Of a DNA stretch of 7,884 nt, positions 1-5,015 are shown one piece after another (within the stretch, counting starts at the first letter, position 1; each line of letters opens with the position of its first letter). Location: assembly GCA_022561955.1 (NCBI GenBank), contig JADFQF010000053.1, positions 1-7,884 on the forward strand. Direction: 5' to 3'. A program made the position numbers and the translations under genes. Below the pieces are notes generated by a model that saw only the letters and a list, made by a program, of their open reading frames with translations, ran no database searches and was not told where the DNA came from. This DNA comes from Chloroflexota bacterium (GTDB taxonomy: Bacteria > Chloroflexota > Dehalococcoidia > SAR202 > UBA11138).

Positions 1-62
1 TGTGCCGACTCGAAGTTCGGGCCATCCGATGAGCAGGCAACATAAGGGAGAAAGCGCTCATG

Positions 63-1091
63 TCACGCCGACATCATTCCCTGCCTGGTCTTGGAGGCGA
101 GCTCCTTTAGCTCATGGAACGAGAGCAGTCCAATCCTGGGCAGGAACACGGCGGCAAACATGATCGGCGGGATGAACAGCACGGCGTGTATCAATAGCGA
201 GAAGGCGATGGCCTGCTCCGTATCCACGTCCCAGAGTCGGAGCATGGACACGGCGGCGAACTCAAAGGTGCCGATGGCCATGGGAAGACCGGGCACCGTG
301 CTGCTGAAGAACATGATCCCCAGCGTGATGACGATCATGGTCGGCACGCCCAGGCCAATGCCCGTCGCCCTCGCTACCATCCAGCCCGCGAGTCCGACCA
401 GCACGGCCTGGGCAATGGAGATCACGAAGGCCAGGCCCGACCGCCACCTCTCACGCCTCATCAGGACCACCGCGGAGGCGAACTGGGGCACCACCTCGAT
501 GCGCGACAGAAACTTCACGTGCCTCAGCGCGGGGCCGACCGTGAACAGCAGTATCAGGCTCAAGCTGCCGAAGACGACTCCCGCCGCGAGGTAGGGCCAG
601 AACGGCCTGAACGGCGCCAGGAACATGGCCCCGATGCCCAATAGAAGCACCGTGGTGCCGAACTCGAATGTCCGCTGCAGCGCCAGCGTGGCCAGAACGG
701 TGCCGAGCCGCAGTCCGTCCCGAAGCGTAAGGATGCCGATCTCGACTATCTCGTCCAGCACTCGAATGGGGCTGACCGTGTCGACGGCGGTGCCCGCCTG
801 CTCGATCAAGAATAGCCTGACCGCGCTGACCCTGTCGTCGGCCAACAGGAGCCGCCATCGCAGGCCCCTGAGATAGCCTGAAAGTATGACGAGGAACCAC
901 GCGCCGAATATGAGCGCTATGTTGGCCGAGGCCAGGGCGCCGCCAAGCTTGCCCCACTCCATGTTTCGGACGACCAGCCATCCGAGAAGAAGGCCCAGCG
1001 CCGTCGCCACAATCGCGTAACCCACCAGCACGACGACCGCCGGGGGCCTGGGGATACGTAAACCTTTCACCTGTTCCGTCCTGCCGTCCAT
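63..1091 (-). CDS. UPF0104 / LPG-synthase-TM family membrane protein (flippase-like)
   Basis: A 342-residue integral membrane protein. Hydrophobic segments lie at about residues 19-41, 57-73, 143-160, 166-186, 220-243, 250-266 and 295-318, with weaker ones between. Two family hallmarks of the LPG_synthase_TM (UPF0104, PF03706) group are visible: the Leu-Arg-Gly-Leu-Arg-Trp-Arg segment at 74-80 after the second membrane helix, and the Pro-Gly-Leu-Pro...Gly-Thr-Phe-Glu segment at 267-277. The family includes the flippase half of MprF and many stand-alone members next to lipid or glycan genes; the substrate here cannot be inferred. No cytoplasmic aminoacyl-transfer domain is present, so it is not a full MprF. 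The ATG start is supported by a GAAGG six bases upstream. It is transcribed divergently from the xer gene. Family assignment is firm, function is open. Confidence 0.85.
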   Translation of the reverse strand: MDGRTEQVKGLRIPRPPAVVVLVGYAIVATALGLLLGWLVVRNMEWGKLGGALASANIALIFGAWFLVILSGYLRGLRWRLLLADDRVSAVRLFLIEQAGTAVDTVSPIRVLDEIVEIGILTLRDGLRLGTVLATLALQRTFEFGTTVLLLGIGAMFLAPFRPFWPYLAAGVVFGSLSLILLFTVGPALRHVKFLSRIEVVPQFASAVVLMRRERWRSGLAFVISIAQAVLVGLAGWMVARATGIGLGVPTMIVITLGIMFFSSTVPGLPMAIGTFEFAAVSMLRLWDVDTEQAIAFSLLIHAVLFIPPIMFAAVFLPRIGLLSFHELKELASKTRQGMMSA

Positions 1092-1137
1092 GTCCCGCCT
1101 TCCGCCCGGGTAGAAATCGAATATCGGCCGTTACCGA

Positions 1138-1165
1138 AGTATCAAGAAAAACTCGCCGGTGTCCA
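1138..1165 (-). promoter_or_regulatory. Candidate promoter of the flippase-like gene
   Basis: On the minus strand TGGACA (1165-1160, five of six to the -35 consensus) is followed after 16 bases by GATACT (1143-1138, four of six to the -10 consensus), giving a predicted transcript start about 40 bases ahead of the ATG at 1091. It lies in the only intergenic space available to this gene. Motif matching alone, so tentative. Confidence 0.25.
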
Positions 1166-1268
1166 TGTTGGCCACGGGAGTGTAGCAACGGCGCGCGAAC
1201 GGCGTCAAGACGACACATCTACTCACAAAGCCATACGGCCTCGCTGGAACCCGTTGCGCGATCGCCTA

Positions 1269-1274
1269 TATAAT
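1269..1274 (+). promoter_or_regulatory. Perfect -10 box placed for a leaderless xer transcript
   Basis: TATAAT at 1269-1274 is followed by six bases and then the ATG at 1281. If the hexamer occupies -12 to -7, the +1 base is the A of that ATG, so the mRNA would have no 5' leader. No Shine-Dalgarno sequence lies between box and start. No good -35 hexamer is present at the usual distance (1245-1251 reads TGGAACC). Leaderless genes with such a box are known in several high-GC phyla; use here is inferred. Confidence 0.5.
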
Positions 1275-1280
1275 GCCGCC

Positions 1281-2228
1281 ATGGAAGAGCACGACTGGCG
1301 ACAGCTCATGGCCGACTTCAAGGAGCATCTGCGGGCGGAGAAGAGCCTGGCGGACCTGACGGTGCGGAACTATCTGACAGACCTCCAGCCGCTCTACGAG
1401 TACATGCGGCTCAAGAAGGTCTCGGAGCTAAGGTCGCTGGACAGGTACGCCCTGCGCGGCTACCTCGCCTGGCTCACGGAGATAGGCTACGTGAGGCCCA
1501 GCGTCGCCCGAAAGCTGAGCACGCTGCGGACCTTTCTCAGGTGGCTCGTTCGCCACGGAATCATCGAGGGCGACCCAATGCCCAGGCGAGGCCCGTTGAA
1601 GACGGAGAAACGCCTTCCTCGTTTTCTATCCAAGGAACAGGCCGAGAGGCTGCTGGAGGCACCGGACACGTCCGAGCCCCTGGGGATAAGGGACCGGGCG
1701 TTACTGGAGCTGACCTACGCGGGCGGCCTGAGGGTGAGCGAGGTCAGCGGCCTGAACGTGACCGACCTCAACCTCCCAACGAAAGAGGTCCGGGTCATAG
1801 GCAAGGGCTCGAAACAGCGCGTGGTGGTGATGGGGGAGGCCGCAAAGAGGGCCCTGACGCTGTATTTGCGCGATGTTAGGCCAGGTCTGTCCAACGAGAA
1901 CAGCGGCGTGACGCTGTTTCTGAACCGGTTCGGCGGAAGACTCAGCCAGCGCAGCATTCAGCTCAAGGTCAAGCGGTACAGCGCCAAGGCGGGCCTGTCT
2001 GCAGGCGTGCACCCGCACACGTTGCGTCACTCCTTCGCGACACACATGCTGGACGGCGGGGCCGACCTCAGGATCGTTCAGGAGCTCCTCGGGCACTCGA
2101 GCCCGGCTACGACGCAGATATACACGCACGTCACGGGCTCGCAGGCGCGGAAGGTGTACCTCGCGGCCCATCCAAGGGCGACAAGGGACGTCCGTGAGAG
2201 TCGAAAAAAGGCGGCTCCGGGCCCATAA
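1281..2228 (+). CDS. xerC: Xer-type tyrosine recombinase (XerC/XerD)
   Basis: A 315-residue site-specific recombinase, the usual XerC/XerD length. Residues about 8-92 form the N-terminal SAM-like core-binding domain and about 113-285 the catalytic domain. All active-site residues are visible: Arg151 in Leu-Arg-Val-Ser-Glu, Lys175 in Gly-Lys-Gly-Ser-Lys-Gln-Arg, His246 and Arg249 in His-Thr-Leu-Arg-His, His272 in Leu-Leu-Gly-His-Ser, and the nucleophile Tyr281 in Ile-Tyr-Thr-His. Spacing matches E. coli XerD within a few residues, so the enzyme should be active in resolving chromosome dimers at a dif-like site. XerC and XerD cannot be told apart from this alone, so the symbol is provisional. 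A TTG at 1254 would add nine residues, but it lies upstream of the TATAAT box, so the ATG at 1281 is preferred. A lysine/arginine-rich tail of about 20 residues follows the catalytic domain. Confidence 0.93.
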   Translation: MEEHDWRQLMADFKEHLRAEKSLADLTVRNYLTDLQPLYEYMRLKKVSELRSLDRYALRGYLAWLTEIGYVRPSVARKLSTLRTFLRWLVRHGIIEGDPMPRRGPLKTEKRLPRFLSKEQAERLLEAPDTSEPLGIRDRALLELTYAGGLRVSEVSGLNVTDLNLPTKEVRVIGKGSKQRVVVMGEAAKRALTLYLRDVRPGLSNENSGVTLFLNRFGGRLSQRSIQLKVKRYSAKAGLSAGVHPHTLRHSFATHMLDGGADLRIVQELLGHSSPATTQIYTHVTGSQARKVYLAAHPRATRDVRESRKKAAPGP

Positions 2229-2313
2229 CGGGGCGGACTTAGAAGGCGTCACCCATGCGCGAAGTGGAACGCCCGGCGTAGATTGGGGCTAACCCAGCAA
2301 AAGGCAATCACTC

Positions 2314-2391
2314 ATGCGACGTCTACTTCTCATCACAGCCGCCGGCCTGGTCAGCTTCTTGTTGCTCCTGGGCATCAACCAGCTCTTCTAG
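2314..2391 (+). CDS. Putative 25-residue single-pass membrane peptide (or truncated gene start)
   Basis: ATG at 2314 opens a 25-codon frame ending in TAG at 2389-2391. The peptide begins Met-Arg-Arg, continues with an unbroken hydrophobic core (about residues 4-21, mostly Leu, Ile, Ala, Val, Phe) and ends Asn-Gln-Leu-Phe. This is the pattern of a signal anchor or a small membrane protein. AAAAGG at 2299-2304, nine bases upstream, is a possible ribosome-binding site. It lies 85 bases after xer on the same strand. Past the TAG the frame stays open for 11 more codons before TGA. It may be a real small protein, the surviving N-terminus of a gene broken when the neighbouring operon arrived, or chance. 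I do not recognise a family. Confidence 0.35.
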   Translation: MRRLLLITAAGLVSFLLLLGINQLF

Positions 2392-2403
2392 CACGCCGTA
2401 TTG

Positions 2404-2424
2404 GAACAGGTCTCCAGACTGTTC
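2404..2424. repeat. Imperfect inverted repeat
   Basis: GAACA (2404-2408) pairs with TGTTC (2420-2424), and after a bulged G, GTC (2410-2412) pairs with GAC (2417-2419), leaving a four-base TCCA loop. This gives eight base pairs with one bulge. No T-run follows on either strand, so it does not look like an intrinsic terminator. It could be an operator or a short RNA hairpin. Confidence 0.35.
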
Positions 2425-2561
2425 TGATGTGCTGCGTGCACGCGGGCCGCTTCGCGAGTCCTGCATGCCCCGGCTGGTACTCGACCGACTGCGTTGTGCA
2501 AATTAAACGGTCATATCTAGACGTGGACCCTTCGAAGAGGACGAAGAAGGAAGATTTCCGC

Positions 2562-2954
2562 CTACTCCGTTGGCCGGAGTTTCGCTCCAAGCTCTACTGG
2601 TTGACCGTGCGGCGTGTTGAGATATGCGTCTACCCACGCTTCCTTGCGCTCGGTTAGGGCTGTTAAATTAATTAGTTTCTTGTCGGCCACTAGATGCTCG
2701 AGCGCAGCAACCCAATTTTCGTAATATCGCGATCCATCATCAGGTTCGCCGCGCTTCGTAGCCGCCTGGAGTTGCTCTCCAAGGGCTGCCGTCCACTCCG
2801 TCCACGTGAAGTACCCCTCACCGGACAGCTGCACCGCAATGGCAAACGCCTGCGCTTGCCATGGTTCCGCAAACACAGGGCCCTCCTCGTCTCGGGGCAG
2901 AAGCGGTGACGCCGCGAAGCGTTCCGCGGCGTTGCTTGCGTCAGGCCGGCTCAA
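2562..2954 (-). CDS. Nitrile hydratase accessory/activator protein (P14K type)
   Basis: A 130-residue protein resembling the N-terminal domain of the nitrile hydratase beta subunit, as expected for the P14K/NhlE-type activator that delivers cobalt to, or swaps with, the alpha subunit during maturation. Visible family features: Phe-Ala-Glu-Pro-Trp-Gln-Ala-Gln-Ala-Phe (28-37), Thr-Trp-Thr-Glu-Trp (50-54), Arg-Tyr-Tyr-Glu-Asn-Trp with a following Ala-Leu-Glu-His-Leu-Val (76-89), and Thr-Pro-His-Gly-Gln-Pro (114-119) near the C-terminus. The start is TTG (2954-2952), chosen because GGGAGGA (2966-2960) lies five bases upstream and no ATG or GTG is available. The gene overlaps the 3' end of the beta gene by 14 bases, so its ribosome-binding site sits inside that gene and translation is probably coupled. 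The order alpha-beta-P14K matches cobalt-type clusters such as that of Pseudomonas putida. Confidence 0.88.
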   Translation of the reverse strand: MSRPDASNAAERFAASPLLPRDEEGPVFAEPWQAQAFAIAVQLSGEGYFTWTEWTAALGEQLQAATKRGEPDDGSRYYENWVAALEHLVADKKLINLTALTERKEAWVDAYLNTPHGQPVELGAKLRPTE

Positions 2955-3582
2955 GATAGTCCTCCCACATATCGATGTACAGTGAGTCGTGGGCAGACGC
3001 TTCCTCGCCCCACAGCTCGCGCGCCGTATACCGAATCAGATATACATGCTGTGGCTGGGACTCGGGCGACAACTGCTCACTGTCGGGCAAATCGAAGATG
3101 CCGCGATCGCGCTCCACGACACCCGTCTTGCCGCGAGTGTAACGCGGCATACGCGTGTGCGTGGTTGGATGTATGTTCCGCCCGCGCACGCGATCTCCCA
3201 CATGAAACCGCGCCGCCAGCTCGATGTCTTGCTCTGTCTTGGGGGTCTTGAAGAGAAGCTCACGAGCGTCCGACGGGGTCAACGCCGGTGCGGCCTTCGC
3301 CGAGACCGGGCCGGCTCGCCCGCTCTCGACCTCGGACCGGGTGAGGACTCCTCTCTCGATGGCCCTTTCAACGAGCGCGGTGTACCAGCGTTCGTAGTAG
3401 TTCATCCGAAGATAATCTGCCGCCGGAATATTTTCGATATAAGGCCGCAAGCCGCCCAATTGCGTGGCCTGTACCAGCGCGAAAAGCCTTATCTCCCATG
3501 GCTCATGGAAGCCAGGCTCGCCTTCCTTGTATGCGATCTCACCCAACCCCTGCATGCCGCCCATATCGTGGATGCCGTTCAT
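2941..3582 (-). CDS. nthB: Cobalt-type nitrile hydratase, beta subunit
   Basis: A 213-residue structural subunit of nitrile hydratase (nitrile + water to amide). The N-terminus Met-Asn-Gly-Ile-His-Asp-Met-Gly-Gly is the classic beta-subunit opening. Residues 56-66, ending Tyr-Tyr-Glu-Arg-Trp, match the helical region, and the C-terminal half shows the SH3-like fold signatures [19 protein letters not shown] and a final [10 protein letters not shown]46 probably corresponds to the arginine that hydrogen-bonds the oxidised alpha-subunit cysteines (Arg52 in Pseudonocardia thermophila); the second conserved arginine lies in the Pro-Arg-Tyr region. The ATG overlaps the alpha stop codon as ATGA, and GGGAGG (3594-3589) is six bases upstream. 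At 213 residues it is near normal length, with no internal damage seen. Confidence 0.95.
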   Translation of the reverse strand: MNGIHDMGGMQGLGEIAYKEGEPGFHEPWEIRLFALVQATQLGGLRPYIENIPAADYLRMNYYERWYTALVERAIERGVLTRSEVESGRAGPVSAKAAPALTPSDARELLFKTPKTEQDIELAARFHVGDRVRGRNIHPTTHTRMPRYTRGKTGVVERDRGIFDLPDSEQLSPESQPQHVYLIRYTARELWGEEASAHDSLYIDMWEDYLEPA

Positions 3583-4214
3583 GAGACGCCTCCCACAACC
3601 GGCGTGGCCACTTTCGCGACGCCGATCATCGTATCGCGCGTCACCAGCGTTGCAAGGTCGGCTTCGCTCATCGAATCAGTTCCTTCAGGGCGCTCCGGCA
3701 GGACAAAATAGCGGGAGGCCGCATTGCTGTCCCAGACCCGTACTTCGACGTCTTTGGGTAGATCCAACCCCAGTTCGCTCAGCACGCCACGTGGATCGAT
3801 CACCGTCCGAGAGCGATAGGCAGAAGACTTGTACCAGGTCGGCGGCAAGCCCAATACGGGCCAGGGATAGCACGAACACAAGGTACAGACGATGACGTTA
3901 TGGATCGAGGGCGTATTCTCGACGACAGTGAGCTTCTCACCCTGCCCGCCGGAATAGCCGAACTCCGCCATCGCCGCGGTGCCGTCATCAAGCAGGCGTT
4001 GCTTGTAGGCCGGGTCTACCCAGGCTCGAGCGACTACCTGTGCCCCGTTGCGCGGACCAACCCTGTTCTCGTAGGTATCCACCAGCACATCCAGTGCTGC
4101 TGGATCCACCAGCCCCTTTTCTACCAGTAGCGACTCGAGCGCTTTGACTCGTAGGGCCGGATCCGAGGGTACGTCCGTATGGTCCTGGGCGTGATCGGAG
4201 TTTTGTTGACTCAC
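3579..4214 (-). CDS. nthA: Cobalt-type nitrile hydratase, alpha subunit
   Basis: A 211-residue metal-binding subunit. The claw motif Val-Cys-Thr-Leu-Cys-Ser-Cys-Tyr places cysteines at 110, 113 and 115 with Ser114. In this family the two outer residues of the Cys-Ser-Cys triplet become sulfinic and sulfenic acids, and with backbone amides the claw holds the metal. Thr111 and Tyr116 are the residues that mark cobalt rather than iron enzymes (Ser and Trp in the iron type). The following Pro-Trp-Pro-Val-Leu-Gly-Leu-Pro-Pro and Tyr-Arg-Ser-Arg stretch is also typical. A TTG at 4229 would extend the frame by five codons, but those codons contain the GGAGGAG ribosome-binding site (4227-4221), so the GTG at 4214-4212, six bases further on, is the better start. 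First gene of the alpha-beta-accessory operon; the subunits form an alpha2beta2 cytoplasmic enzyme. Cognate amidase is not in the window. Confidence 0.95.
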   Translation of the reverse strand: MSQQNSDHAQDHTDVPSDPALRVKALESLLVEKGLVDPAALDVLVDTYENRVGPRNGAQVVARAWVDPAYKQRLLDDGTAAMAEFGYSGGQGEKLTVVENTPSIHNVIVCTLCSCYPWPVLGLPPTWYKSSAYRSRTVIDPRGVLSELGLDLPKDVEVRVWDSNAASRYFVLPERPEGTDSMSEADLATLVTRDTMIGVAKVATPVVGGVS

Positions 4215-4220
4215 GTTAGT

Positions 4221-4227
4221 CTCCTCC
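4221..4227 (-). promoter_or_regulatory. Ribosome-binding site fixing the alpha-subunit start
   Basis: On the minus strand GGAGGAG occupies 4227-4221, followed by ACTAAC and then GTG at 4214. This long anti-SD match at ideal spacing argues against the in-frame TTG at 4229, which would translate through it. Confidence 0.8.
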
Positions 4228-4288
4228 AAGCCGGATATTCCCAGATGACGTTCGGCTTTTTCACAAACACGCCATCTCTGAGTAGAGC

Positions 4289-4319
4289 ATAGTACATGAC
4301 CGCTTCACGGGTCTGTCAA
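4289..4319 (-). promoter_or_regulatory. Candidate sigma70-type promoter of the nitrile hydratase operon
   Basis: A perfect TTGACA -35 hexamer (4319-4314) is followed by 19 bases and TACTAT (4294-4289, four of six matches to TATAAT). Predicted transcription starts near 4282, giving a leader of about 65 bases before the GTG at 4214. The spacer is longer than the 17-base optimum, which is common in regulated promoters. A small inverted repeat CTCT...AGAG (about 4275-4286) overlaps the predicted start and could bind a regulator. No regulator gene is in the window. Confidence 0.45.
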
Positions 4320-4352
4320 ATGCTCGTAACGACATCAGGACCCGGCTCCATC

Positions 4353-4393
4353 CAAAGAAAAACGCCGCAAGAAAAGTGTCGCAAGACGGCGTT
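4353..4393 (-). terminator. Intrinsic terminator-like hairpin upstream of nitrile hydratase
   Basis: Read on the minus strand, AACGCCG (4393-4387) pairs perfectly with CGGCGTT (4367-4361) across a 19-base loop, and the second arm runs into a T-rich tract (TTTCTTT). The loop is long for a terminator. The only thing upstream on this strand is antisense to aroQ, so it either shields the operon from antisense transcription or ends a short RNA or leader. CGCAAGA occurs twice in the loop region (plus strand 4366-4372 and 4380-4386). Confidence 0.4.
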
Positions 4394-4448
4394 GAACGGT
4401 AACTAACATGACGGGCTCGCCGGCAACCTCTTCCGCACCGTCCCGTTC
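4394..4448. other. Candidate structured RNA element (bulged stem)
   Basis: GAACGG (4394-4399) is complementary to CCGTTC (4443-4448), and nested directly inside, GACGG (4410-4414) to CCGTC (4438-4442). This makes 11 mostly GC pairs with a one-sided 10-base bulge and a 23-base apical region containing GGCAACC. The symmetry allows the fold on either strand. On the minus strand it abuts the terminator-like hairpin at 4393 with no gap, as aptamer and expression platform do in a riboswitch. No known riboswitch class is matched. Confidence 0.3.
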
Positions 4449-4486
4449 CCGGACATTAGGCACACCTCGGTAGAACGAGTCGAAAA

Positions 4487-4511
4487 GAATGAAAAAGTCG
4501 GAAAATCCGAC
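4487..4511 (-). terminator. Second minus-strand terminator-like hairpin
   Basis: On the minus strand GTCGG (4511-4507) and CCGAC (4501-4497) form a five-pair stem around ATTTT, immediately followed by TTTTT and then CATTC. Short stem but the classical hairpin-plus-U-tract form. No minus-strand gene is visible upstream of it, only the antisense of aroQ. Confidence 0.45.
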
Positions 4512-4536
4512 CTAAGCCCAGAGAGATGTTTTGTAT

Positions 4537-4542
4537 TAGAAT
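4537..4542 (+). promoter_or_regulatory. Weak candidate -10 box for the aroQ operon
   Basis: TAGAAT (five of six to consensus) in an AT-rich stretch 31 bases ahead of the aroQ ATG, giving a predicted leader of about 24 bases. No -35 hexamer of quality is found 16-18 bases upstream, so this is only the best available candidate for the promoter that must serve the divergent aroQ operon. Confidence 0.25.
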
Positions 4543-4572
4543 GTGACCATAGTTTTTGACGCAGGTTGCTAG

Positions 4573-5013
4573 ATGAAAATCCTCGTAATCAACGGCCCCA
4601 ACCTGAATATGCTGGGGAAAAGGGAATCGTCTCTGTACGGCGTGAAGTCGTTGGCCGACATCGAAGCGCTTATCGAGGAGAAGGCGCGCGACCTCGACGT
4701 GGACATCGAGACTTTCCAATCCAACTCGGAAGGCGCTATCATAGACTATCTGCAAGAGGCGGCGTCGGACGCAGAGGGCATCATCGTCAACGCCGGCGCC
4801 CTGACGCATTACGGCCTCTCGCTCAGGGATGCTCTGGTAGACTCCCGATTGCCCATCGTCGAGGTCCACCTGTCCAACATCCACGCGCGTGACGAGTTTC
4901 GGCGCAGGTCCGTCGTCGCCGACATAGCGCAGGGACAGATAGCCGGCCTCGGTTGGCGGGGATACATATTCGCCCTCGAGTTCCTCGTGGGCACTCTGAG
5001 ACAAGAAGGCTGA
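4573..5013 (+). CDS. aroQ: Type II 3-dehydroquinate dehydratase
   Basis: A 146-residue enzyme of the shikimate pathway converting 3-dehydroquinate to 3-dehydroshikimate; family length is about 145-150, forming a cytoplasmic dodecamer. The N-terminal Asn-Gly-Pro-Asn-Leu-Asn-Met-Leu-Gly (7-15) is diagnostic. Active-site residues, numbered here two below the Mycobacterium tuberculosis enzyme, are all present: Arg17, Tyr22 (lid loop), Asn73, His79, Glu97, His99 (in Glu-Val-His-Leu-Ser-Asn), Arg106 and Arg110. Only a weak AGG seven bases upstream supports the start, but the motif begins at residue 7 so the ATG is right. First gene of the aroQ-pepP-efp run; pepP starts two bases after its stop, so the two are surely co-transcribed. 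Confidence 0.96.
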   Translation: MKILVINGPNLNMLGKRESSLYGVKSLADIEALIEEKARDLDVDIETFQSNSEGAIIDYLQEAASDAEGIIVNAGALTHYGLSLRDALVDSRLPIVEVHLSNIHARDEFRRRSVVADIAQGQIAGLGWRGYIFALEFLVGTLRQEG

Positions 5014-5015
5014 CA

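Larger units (their letters stand above)
2229..2561. other. Gap between convergent xer and nitrile hydratase genes
   Basis: This 333-base stretch separates the 3' ends of the plus-strand recombinase and the minus-strand nitrile hydratase operon. It holds one small hydrophobic ORF (2314-2391), an imperfect palindrome (2404-2424) and a short AT-rich patch near 2500-2520. Longer open frames on either strand look like chance reading: composition is unlike a protein and they run antisense into the nitrile hydratase accessory gene. No convincing intrinsic terminator for either gene is visible. The nearest candidate for the minus-strand operon is a T6 run (complement of 2204-2209) behind a GC-rich but poorly paired segment inside the 3' end of xer. 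I recognise no transposase, integrase remnant or tRNA. Confidence 0.6.
4215..4572. other. Structured divergent intergenic region, nitrile hydratase / aroQ
   Basis: About 358 noncoding bases between two divergent transcription units. Contents in order: the alpha-subunit ribosome-binding site (4221-4227), a minus-strand promoter candidate (4289-4319), a terminator-like hairpin (4361-4393), a bulged stem (4394-4448), a second terminator-like hairpin (4497-4511) and a weak plus-strand -10 box (4537-4542). Only very short frames are open, for example a 28-codon frame from 4320 on plus and 17- and 24-codon frames on minus; none has credible protein character. It is more AT-rich at its aroQ end than the surrounding genes. 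Confidence 0.6.

Noticed and set aside
1..62. Possible gene ends at the left edge: a plus-strand frame closing with TAA at 43-45, and a minus-strand frame opening with ATG at 61-59 just after the flippase stop and running off the window.
   Set aside because: Only 14 and 20 codons are visible, neither recognisable, so no call can be supported.
451..1218. 255-codon minus-strand frame overlapping the flippase-like gene in another frame.
   Set aside because: Arg/Gly/His-rich shadow typical of high-GC DNA; the overlapping frame is a clear membrane protein.
2283..2657. Plus-strand 124-codon frame and minus-strand 71-codon frame (2375-2590) in the xer / nitrile hydratase gap.
   Set aside because: Protein composition is erratic, no motif is seen, and both overlap the well-supported accessory gene.
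2989..3711. 240-codon plus-strand frame opposite the nitrile hydratase genes.
   Set aside because: It is the antisense shadow of nthB and the end of nthA, whose reading frames have unmistakable family motifs.
4411..4448. S-box (SAM riboswitch) resemblance: GGCAACC at 4422-4428 preceded by a GGC...GCC element.
   Set aside because: The other conserved S-box parts (GGTGC after the motif, the upstream kink-turn helix and closing P1) are absent, and the downstream gene on that strand is aroQ.
4320..4457. Tiny frames in the nitrile hydratase / aroQ gap: 28 codons from 4320 (plus), 17 and 24 codons on minus, the 17-codon one with a GAGGTG ahead of it.
   Set aside because: No hydrophobic, regulatory-leader or family pattern is visible; they overlap the hairpin structures and are expected by chance.
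2229..4572. Search for target-site duplications, inverted ends or a transposase bounding the nitrile hydratase cassette.
   Set aside because: By eye I found no matching direct or inverted repeats at the two borders and no mobility gene, so no mobile element is annotated.
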